This document shows positions 25,653-32,587 of a stretch of DNA of 32,587 nucleotides, piece after piece. The notes below the pieces were generated by a model. It made no database searches, was not told where the DNA came from, and saw nothing but the letters and a program-made list of their open reading frames with translations. The DNA comes from an uncultured Burkholderiales bacterium. Its GTDB lineage: Bacteria > Pseudomonadota > Gammaproteobacteria > Burkholderiales > Burkholderiaceae_C. The translations under genes and the position numbers were made by a program. The stretch lies in NCBI GenBank assembly GCA_903876885.1, contig CAIRBP010000023.1, forward strand, positions 1 to 32,587. The letters run 5' to 3'. The first letter of the stretch is position 1. The number at the start of each line of letters is the position of its first letter.

Positions 25653-25688
25653 TGGCCCGGTGGCCCGGTGGCCCGGTGGCCCGGTGGC
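25653..25688. repeat. 8-bp GC-rich x4 tandem repeat between dctP and dctQ
   Basis: TGGCCCGG occurs four times in a row (25653-25684), followed by a partial TGGC copy. It is far more GC-rich than the surrounding intergenic DNA. The 241-base gap between dctP and dctQ also has an inverted pair TTCCAAT/ATTGGAA (25751-25757, 25778-25784). No gene is seen there. Confidence 0.9.
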
Positions 25689-25810
25689 TGTCGAGAGGGA
25701 ATTTAAGCGAAGCCCTAACTAGTGCTTACTCAAACTCCCCAGCAAAGTTTTTCCAATTCGTTACTTGCTCGATTCCGATTGGAACCGCTCTTAGCTTTTG
25801 GTTCAGCAAC

Positions 25811-26806
<996 letters not shown>

Positions 26807-26864
26807 CTAGATAACGAGGCATTAACGATATTTATAAACTTTATATTTTAGATTTTGATTTTCG

Positions 26865-26879
26865 AAGATCCCTGATCTT
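26865..26879. promoter_or_regulatory. 15-bp palindrome upstream of dctP
   Basis: AAGATC-CCT-GATCTT has perfect 6-bp arms in the AT-rich 158-base gap between udh and dctP, 68 bases before the dctP start. It resembles an operator for a dimeric regulator. No such regulator gene is in the cluster. Confidence 0.4.
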
Positions 26880-26955
26880 TATAAAAACCTACTACGGACA
26901 AACCCTTGATGAAGCTCTTTTTCATTCCATCCGAGGTTCGCCTGAAGAGTAATTG

Positions 26956-27771
26956 TTAATCAATAAAACCATGCGGGCCCATGGCCACATAAGCGCCACC
27001 TTGTTTTTGAACAACTGGATCCTCTAAATTTGGGGAAGTTGTTCTTGCAAATATATCTTCTTTGAATACATCGGATGAATCCTTGGGATGAAATCCAATG
27101 TGTTTTGCGCAGCTGTTATCCCACCAACTAACTGAGTTGTTGGAGGCGCCAAAGATGATGGAGTGACCAAGCACCGGTGTGCTCAGGCAAGCAGTTATGA
27201 GTCTGTGAAGATCGTCGTAGCTGAGCCAAGTGGCCAGCATTCTGCGGTCTTTGGGTTCAGGAAAAGATGAGCCAATGCGGATACAAGCGGTCTCGATTGA
27301 GTAACGATCAAAATAAAACCGAGAAAGATCCTCTCCAAATGCTTTGCTCACGCCGTATAAGCCGTCGGGGCGTGGAGGATGGTTTGCATTTATCGTCTCA
27401 CCTTGAGAGTAAAAGCCTGTGACGTGATTAGAGCTGGCGAAAATAATTCTTTTTACGCCGTGCATTCGGGCTGCCTCGTATAGGTTGTAGGCGCCCAACA
27501 AATTTGCTTGCAAGATAGGTCCAAAAGGACCCTCTACGGATATGCCCCCCATATGTACGACTGCGTCAACATCCTTTAAGGCCGCAAAAACCGCTTTTGA
27601 ATCTGCCAGATCTGCGAGCATTACCTCCTCAGATTCTTGGGCTGGGCCACAATCTACGATATCCGATAGCCTTAAAACGCTGCAGTTTGACTTTAGGCGA
27701 GTTCTAAGGGCTTTACCCAGGCCTCCAGCTGCACCGGTGAGAAGAATTCTGTGATGTGTAGGCGTATTCAT
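26956..27771 (-). CDS. udh: Uronate dehydrogenase Udh (SDR family)
   Basis: Udh oxidises D-galacturonate or D-glucuronate with NAD+ to the aldaro-lactone. The 271 residues from ATG 27771 keep the whole SDR core: LLTGAAGGLG nucleotide-binding motif, HMGGISVEGPF, NLLGAYNLYEAARMHGVKRIIFASSNHVTGFY, catalytic YGVSK, and IRIGSSFPEPKDRRMLATWLSYDDL. Also present are the Udh-specific GASNNSVSWWDN and FHPKDSSDVF stretches, closely like Pseudomonas Udh. A longer opening from 27870 adds 33 residues without clear Shine-Dalgarno or homology; I prefer the inner ATG. It is first in the catabolic gene order and is divergent from livK. Confidence 0.93.
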   Translation of the reverse strand: MNTPTHHRILLTGAAGGLGKALRTRLKSNCSVLRLSDIVDCGPAQESEEVMLADLADSKAVFAALKDVDAVVHMGGISVEGPFGPILQANLLGAYNLYEAARMHGVKRIIFASSNHVTGFYSQGETINANHPPRPDGLYGVSKAFGEDLSRFYFDRYSIETACIRIGSSFPEPKDRRMLATWLSYDDLHRLITACLSTPVLGHSIIFGASNNSVSWWDNSCAKHIGFHPKDSSDVFKEDIFARTTSPNLEDPVVQKQGGAYVAMGPHGFID

Positions 27772-28027
27772 ATGAGTTTTAGTAGTTAAATTAAAATCTT
27801 GGGGTGGAAATAGGGAAGGGGAAACGGGAATTTGAGATTTATTTTTAAGTCTTATGTGATGTGCAGGCATGCTGATTTATGCGGCTATTTAAAGAAAACT
27901 CAAATCTCAAGCTTACTGCGGGTCAAATTTAGCGATAATGTTAGCAGAGGCGAGTGACTCGAGTCCCATTGCCCGTAAGTTGTAAGTTATAAAAAGCGTT
28001 TTTTAATCTGAATTTCGGAGACTTCAT

Positions 28028-29215
28028 ATGTTCAAAATCGGTAAACGTGCTTTCACCAAGCAACTCGCCAAGACAGCCATCGGTGTTGCTGCATTCTCAG
28101 CCCTCGTCTCGTTTGCGGATGAGCCTTTCAAAATCGGTCTCATATTACCGATGACCGGGCAAGCTGCCTCAACGGGCAAGCAAGTTGAGGCCGGGGTAAG
28201 ACTTTATATGGCGCAAAATGCGGGCAAGATTGCCGGTCGTAGCGTAGAGCTTATTGTGAAAGATGATACGGGACTACCCGATGTGACCAAGCGTATTGCT
28301 CAGGAACTTGTGGTTAACGATAAAGTAGATGTATTGGCGGGTTTTGGTTTAACACCCCTTGCACTTGCGACAGCGCCAATTGCAACTCAGTCTAAAACGC
28401 CATTGGTTGTCATGGCCGCTGCTACATCCAGCATCACTTTAGCCTCTCCCTACATTATTAGAACTAGTTTTGCACTGCCTCAAGCGGCTGTGACGATGGG
28501 CGACTGGGCTGCAAAGAACGGAATTAAAAAGGCCGTAACACTTGTATCCGATTACGGGCCAGGTCTGGATGCAGAGAAGTTTTTCAAAGAACGACTCATG
28601 TTAAACGGAGGTCAGGTTGTAGAGGCAATGCGTGTGCCGCTGCGTAACGCAGATTTCGCACCGTTTTTGCAAAAAGTTCGTGATTTAAAACCCGAAGCAT
28701 TGTTTGTTTTTGTACCCTCTGGACAAGGCACTCAGGTAATGAAACAGTTCGCTGAGCGCGGTTTGGATAAGACCGGTATTCGTTTGATCGGTACTGGAGA
28801 CGTGACTGATGATGATTTATTAAACGGTATTGGCGATGTTGCCTTAGGTATGGTTACGACTCACCACTATTCAGCAACGCACAAATCAGCAACCAATCAA
28901 AAGTTTGTTGAGGCTTTTGAAAAAGCCAATAACAAGATGCGTCCTAATTTCATGGCTGTCGCTGGTTATGACGGCACAAGAGTTATTTATGAAGCCTTAA
29001 AAGCCACTAAGGGCAAAGCGGGTGGGGATGCGCTCTTGGCTGCTATGAAAGGGCAAATATTTGAGAGCCCAAGAGGTCCTATGTTCATTGACGCTCAAAC
29101 TCGCGATGTTGTGCATAACATGTACATAAGAAAGGTTGAGAAAATCAACGGCGAATACTACAACACCGAGTTCGAGACCATCAAGGATGTTAAGGATCCC
29201 GGTAAATCTCAATAA
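28028..29215 (+). CDS. livK: LIV-type ABC transporter periplasmic binding protein
   Basis: The 395-residue type I periplasmic binding protein has a signal peptide cut near SFA-DEPF (about residue 30; no lipobox) and the Peripla_BP_6 fold: FKIGLILPMTGQAASTGKQVEAGVRLYM, NDKVDVLAGFGLTPLALATAPIATQSKTP, and VTLVSDYGPGLDAEKFFKERL. It leads a livHMGF set and is followed by a strong hairpin, the usual device for making extra binding protein. LIV-family systems take branched-chain amino acids but also aromatic or other acids; the ligand here is not evident. A CGGAG Shine-Dalgarno precedes ATG 28028. Confidence 0.9.
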   Translation: MFKIGKRAFTKQLAKTAIGVAAFSALVSFADEPFKIGLILPMTGQAASTGKQVEAGVRLYMAQNAGKIAGRSVELIVKDDTGLPDVTKRIAQELVVNDKVDVLAGFGLTPLALATAPIATQSKTPLVVMAAATSSITLASPYIIRTSFALPQAAVTMGDWAAKNGIKKAVTLVSDYGPGLDAEKFFKERLMLNGGQVVEAMRVPLRNADFAPFLQKVRDLKPEALFVFVPSGQGTQVMKQFAERGLDKTGIRLIGTGDVTDDDLLNGIGDVALGMVTTHHYSATHKSATNQKFVEAFEKANNKMRPNFMAVAGYDGTRVIYEALKATKGKAGGDALLAAMKGQIFESPRGPMFIDAQTRDVVHNMYIRKVEKINGEYYNTEFETIKDVKDPGKSQ

Positions 29216-29298
29216 AAGTTAATGGGTTTTATAGGTCATCGGTTTAAGAAGCGGTGAGATATAGACACTCAATTTAACTTTTATCATCTTTTGTTTCC

Positions 29299-29331
29299 AA
29301 TTAATGCGATTCATTTTGAATCGCATTAATT
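29299..29331 (+). terminator. Strong hairpin between livK and livH
   Basis: AATTAATGCGATTCA (29299-29313), loop TTT and its exact 15-base complement (29317-29331) form a perfect stem followed by two more T residues. It probably attenuates transcription or protects the livK mRNA, so that binding protein exceeds permease. Confidence 0.7.
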
Positions 29332-29391
29332 TTGGAGCATACAATTTACGTAATTCTTTTTTAGCTCAATCACACAAGCGCATCTTCTGCT

Positions 29392-30261
29392 ATGTTGACC
29401 ATTCTTTTTGACGGTGTTGCTTACGGCATGCTTTTATTCGTATTAGCCGTAGGACTAGCCGTGACCCTTGGGTTAATGAACTTTATTAACCTAGCCCATG
29501 GTGCTTTTGCAATGTTGGGAGGCTATTGCACGGTTCTTTTGATGCAGCGCTTGGATGTGCCGTTTTTGCTGTGCTTGCCGATTGCCTTTTTAGTTAGCGC
29601 TATTTTGGGTTCAATACTAGAGCGAACGCTGTACAGGCCACTCTACAACAGACCCCATCTCGATCAGGTTCTATTCTCAATTGGACTGGCATTTATGTCA
29701 GTTGCTGGCGCCGATTATTTGATGGGTTCGGGGCAGCAAAATATTCAATTACCTTTATGGCTAAAGGGGCGTACAGAGCTTGGTGAGGATCCTTGGACGC
29801 TTGGGATGGGTCACTACAGGTTATTGATCATACTCATTTGCGCTGTGCTCACGGTGGTGCTTCAAAGCACACTGACTAAAACCAGATTTGGCAGCCAGCT
29901 AAGAGCATCAGTGGATGATCCCGTCGTCGCATCGGGATTAGGCATCAACGTTAACAAGGTGTTCTTGTTGACTTTCGCTGTTGGTTCTGGTTTGGCTGGT
30001 TTGGGCGGCGCATTGGGTGCCGAAGTGTTGTCCATCGATCCTATATTTCCGCTTAAATATATGATTTATTTTCTAATAGTAGTCTCAGTTGGAGGAACTT
30101 CCTCGATAACAGGACCTCTACTGGCTGCGTTGCTTCTGGGCATCGCTGATGTGGCGGGAAAGTATTACGTGCCTAAGTTGGGTGGTTTTATTGTGTATTC
30201 ACTCATGATTATGATATTGTTATGGCGTCCCCAAGGGCTTTTCTCAAGAGGGTCTAAGTGA
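29392..30261 (+). CDS. livH: LIV-type ABC transporter permease LivH
   Basis: LivH is one of two inner-membrane permeases. The 289 residues have about eight helices, with ALGLMNFINLAHGAF-type GLMNFINLAHGAFAMLGGY near the N terminus and GINVNKVFLLTFAVGSGLAGLGGALGAE, the EAA-like contact loop, in the second half. It follows livK after 176 bases with a hairpin between, and its stop overlaps the livM start (TGATG). The Shine-Dalgarno is weak. Confidence 0.93.
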   Translation: MLTILFDGVAYGMLLFVLAVGLAVTLGLMNFINLAHGAFAMLGGYCTVLLMQRLDVPFLLCLPIAFLVSAILGSILERTLYRPLYNRPHLDQVLFSIGLAFMSVAGADYLMGSGQQNIQLPLWLKGRTELGEDPWTLGMGHYRLLIILICAVLTVVLQSTLTKTRFGSQLRASVDDPVVASGLGINVNKVFLLTFAVGSGLAGLGGALGAEVLSIDPIFPLKYMIYFLIVVSVGGTSSITGPLLAALLLGIADVAGKYYVPKLGGFIVYSLMIMILLWRPQGLFSRGSK

Positions 30262-31292
30262 TGGATTCTCAAGGCACTCACAGTTCAAATTCAAAGGACC
30301 TGGACTCGCTTCAGAGATCCCTTTATAAAAACTCAAAAATCAAAATCACAGAGCTCTTGTTCTGGGTTGTTGCATTTTTAATGCCTCTGGCTCTACCGAG
30401 CCACGACATGATGATCAGTGAGATTGCAATCACTGCATTGTTTGCCCTGTCTCTTGATTTAGTCTTAGGTTACAGCGGGATCGTATCGCTTGGGCACGCT
30501 GCGTTTTTTGGCTTTGGCGTTTACAGCGCAGCCCTATTTGCAAAGTTCTTTAATGCAGATCCGTTACTTGGATTAGTTGTTTGTGCTGTTTTATGCGGCT
30601 TCTTGGGATGGATGTGTAGTTTCACTATTTTGAGGGGAAGCGATTTAACTAGGCTGATGGTGACGCTTGGGGTTGCTCTGATACTTTTGGAGTTGGCAAA
30701 TCAGATGGACTGGTTAACAGGTGGCTCTGACGGTTTGCAGGGTGTGTTAATTGGCCCGGTTCTTGGACGATTCGAGTTTGATTTAGAGGGACGAACTGCT
30801 GCTTGGTATTCGATGAGTATTGCGCTTTTGTTCTTTATGTTTGCTCGTGTTTTGGTGGGTTCACCTTGGGGGTACACGCTTAGGGTTATCAGAGACAACA
30901 GGCTCAGAGCAATGGCAATCGGTGTACCTGTATCAAAAGTGCTTATTAGTGTTTATACGATTGCTGCCAGTATTGCAGGAGTTGCGGGCGGCGTGCTTGC
31001 TCAAACTACTGGCTTTGCCTCGCTCGATGTTTTTGCATTTGATCGCTCAGCAGATTTGATGCTAATGCTGGTCATTGGCGGGGTAGGCTGGTTGTACGGC
31101 GGCATAGCGGGCGCAGTTATTTTTAAAATTCTTCAAAGCGAACTCTCAGCAGTAACCCCCCAGTACTGGATGTTTTGGATTGGTCTACTCCTGATCATCC
31201 TCGTTCATGTTGGCAGGGATAGGATCAAAGGTTGGTTTATGCCGAAAGGACTATTTGGCAAGTTGGGTGAGCAAAGTGAGGACCGTAAATGA
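30261..31292 (+). CDS. livM: LIV-type ABC transporter permease LivM
   Basis: The second permease has 343 residues from ATG 30261 (a GTG three bases upstream is the alternative). The first 30 residues are polar and unusual (MDSQGTHSSNSKDLDSLQRSL). The LivM core then follows: ALFALSLDLVLGYSGIVSLGHAAFFGFGVYSAAL, GVPVSKVLISVYTIAASIAGVAGGVLAQ, and a final helix before the basic end. It overlaps livH by one base and livG by four (ATGA at 31289-31292), so the set is tightly coupled. Confidence 0.93.
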   Translation: MDSQGTHSSNSKDLDSLQRSLYKNSKIKITELLFWVVAFLMPLALPSHDMMISEIAITALFALSLDLVLGYSGIVSLGHAAFFGFGVYSAALFAKFFNADPLLGLVVCAVLCGFLGWMCSFTILRGSDLTRLMVTLGVALILLELANQMDWLTGGSDGLQGVLIGPVLGRFEFDLEGRTAAWYSMSIALLFFMFARVLVGSPWGYTLRVIRDNRLRAMAIGVPVSKVLISVYTIAASIAGVAGGVLAQTTGFASLDVFAFDRSADLMLMLVIGGVGWLYGGIAGAVIFKILQSELSAVTPQYWMFWIGLLLIILVHVGRDRIKGWFMPKGLFGKLGEQSEDRK

Positions 31293-32077
31293 ACGCTGCA
31301 GCCCACCCCCTAGATACTGTCTTATCAGCCACTGGTTTGGTCAAAACGTTTGGCGGTATCAAAGCTACTCAAAACGTAACACTAAACCTCAAACACGGTG
31401 CTCGTCACGCGCTCATCGGGCCTAATGGGGCCGGTAAAACCACCCTTATCAATTTACTGACCGGTGTATTAAAACCTACCAGTGGTCGAATTGAACTTCT
31501 TGGTGAGGATATCTCCGATTTAAGTCCTCATCTTCGCGTCAGACGAGGAATGGTCAGAACCTTTCAGATCAACCAACTCTTTGATAGTCTCACTCCACTT
31601 GAAACACTAAGTTTGGTGGTCTCTCAACATATGGGAGAGGGCGCTGTTTGGTACAAGGCAATGGGACAAAGCTCACAAGTTCTCACTAGGGTAGATGAGC
31701 TATTGAACCAATTTAGACTCCTGGAAGTAATGAACACGCAGACTTCGCTAATGTCATATGGCAAACGCAGACTGCTTGAGATGGCCATTGCCCTGGCCTG
31801 CAATCCTAAAGTGTTGTTGCTAGATGAGCCTGTCGCCGGAGTGCCCACTGGCGAGCGTGACGAGCTACTAGCAACAGTTGCTGCGCTGCCCGCAGATGTT
31901 TCTATTTTGTTGATTGAACACGACATGGATTTGGTTTTTAATTTTGCAAACCGGATGACTGTGCTGGTCAATGGTGCAGTTCTGATGGAGGGTTCACCTG
32001 AGGAGATCGCTAATGACCCTCAGGTTAAAGCCGTCTATTTAGGGCACACTCAAATTGAGGGGCATACACATGGATAA
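31289..32077 (+). CDS. livG: LIV-type ABC transporter ATPase LivG
   Basis: The 262-residue ATPase has Walker A GPNGAGKTT (about residues 43-51) and the LivG-type RTFQINQLFDSLTPLETL Q-loop region. The C-loop MSYGKRRLLEMAIALA is a variant of LSYGxQR, and Walker B is KVLLLDEPVAGV with the usual switch LLIEHDMD. The C-terminal PEEIANDPQVKAVYLG is typical. It overlaps livM by four bases and livF by eight. Confidence 0.94.
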   Translation: MNAAAHPLDTVLSATGLVKTFGGIKATQNVTLNLKHGARHALIGPNGAGKTTLINLLTGVLKPTSGRIELLGEDISDLSPHLRVRRGMVRTFQINQLFDSLTPLETLSLVVSQHMGEGAVWYKAMGQSSQVLTRVDELLNQFRLLEVMNTQTSLMSYGKRRLLEMAIALACNPKVLLLDEPVAGVPTGERDELLATVAALPADVSILLIEHDMDLVFNFANRMTVLVNGAVLMEGSPEEIANDPQVKAVYLGHTQIEGHTHG

Positions 32078-32587
32078 TCGCGCCCTCAACACTCACTCTA
32101 CTGGTGTACCCCATAGTGCGCTATTAAAAGTAGAGGGTCTTAGCTCGGGTTACGGTGAGGCTGTGGTGTTAAACAATATCAGTTTCTCCATTGCTCCTGG
32201 TCAAACGCTTGCGCTTTTAGGGCGTAACGGTGTGGGTAAAACAACCCTGATCAACACTCTTGCTGGTGCGACTCGACTGCACGCTGGAAGTATTGAACTG
32301 GACGGCATGCAAATCCAGCATTTGCCCTCTTACAAACGCGTGAGCTCGCCCCCTCAGGGCGGGATTGGTTGGGTGCCGCAAGAGCGCAATATATTTAAGT
32401 CTCTTACGGTGCATGAGAACCTGACAGCAGTTTACAGAGCTACTCAAAGCGATAAGGCTTGGTCTCCTCAGCGTGTCTATGAGTTCTTCCCAAGGCTTTT
32501 AGAGAGAAAAGGCAATTTGGGATCCCAACTCTCGGGCGGTGAACAACAAATGCTTGCCATGGCACGCGCACTCGTTGTTAATCCCCG
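32070..32587 (+). CDS. livF: LIV-type ABC transporter ATPase LivF (partial, runs off the end)
   Basis: The reading frame opens at ATG 32070, overlapping livG by eight bases, and is still open at the window end (172 codons). It has LKVEGLSSGYGEAVVLNNISFSIAPGQTLALLGRNGVGKTT (Walker A), then GGIGWVPQERNIFKSLTVHENL and the signature LSGGEQQMLAMARAL. GWVPQERNIFxxLTVxENL is the LivF pattern. The first 16 residues are a polar extension. Walker B and beyond lie outside. Confidence 0.93.
   Translation, partial: MDNRALNTHSTGVPHSALLKVEGLSSGYGEAVVLNNISFSIAPGQTLALLGRNGVGKTTLINTLAGATRLHAGSIELDGMQIQHLPSYKRVSSPPQGGIGWVPQERNIFKSLTVHENLTAVYRATQSDKAWSPQRVYEFFPRLLERKGNLGSQLSGGEQQMLAMARALVVNP

Overview
The window looks like chromosomal DNA of a betaproteobacterium, most likely Burkholderiales. 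The grounds are the gene set and neighbourhoods: a ccoI-S-N-O-Q-P-G cluster beside an FNR-type regulator and hemN, phaR next to rimO, an orphan Bug-type (TTT) binding protein, paired short ChrA proteins and a Burkholderiales-like FixH homologue. Base composition is moderately AT-rich for that order. I see no phage, IS element, CRISPR array, tRNA or rRNA. Species cannot be named from the sequence alone.

Positions 1-9051 form a micro-oxic respiration block on the + strand: the tail of the copper ATPase ccoI, ccoS, the cbb3 oxidase operon ccoNOQP, the assembly factor ccoG, a FixH-like protein and a second small membrane protein with a Cys-rich tail. An FNR-family regulator follows on the - strand, then divergently transcribed hemN (anaerobic haem synthesis) and a TauE/SafE (DsbD_2) membrane protein. 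A perfect FNR box (TTGAT-N4-ATCAA) lies before ccoN. A 9/10 match lies between fnr and hemN. The regulator and two of its probable targets therefore sit together.

Positions 9052-17840 are a mixed housekeeping stretch: a 500-bp AT-rich gene-free region, an orphan MarR-like winged-helix protein, arfB (ribosome rescue), a two-gene ChrA pair on the - strand, ygiQ with a low-complexity basic tail, a six-helix voltage-gated K+ channel with a long extracellular turret, phaR and rimO.

Positions 17837-27771 hold a - strand sugar-acid catabolic cluster, in transcription order: udh (uronate dehydrogenase), dctP-dctQ-dctM (TRAP transporter), garD (galactarate dehydratase), an IlvD/Edd sugar-acid dehydratase of the L-arabinonate type, an orphan Bug binding protein and an FAH-family enzyme. 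This fits uptake of galacturonate/glucuronate, oxidation to the aldarate, and dehydration. The usual next enzymes (KdgD-type 5-dehydro-4-deoxyglucarate dehydratase and 2-oxoglutarate-semialdehyde dehydrogenase) and a dedicated regulator are absent from the window. The FAH-family enzyme is the most interesting candidate for a lower-pathway step. The cluster carries unusual intergenic elements: a 12-bp x4 repeat before the FAH gene, an 8-bp GC-only x4 repeat between dctP and dctQ, and several palindromes.

Positions 28028-32587 hold a divergent + strand LIV-type ABC transporter (livK, livH, livM, livG, livF), with a strong hairpin after livK; livF runs off the window end.
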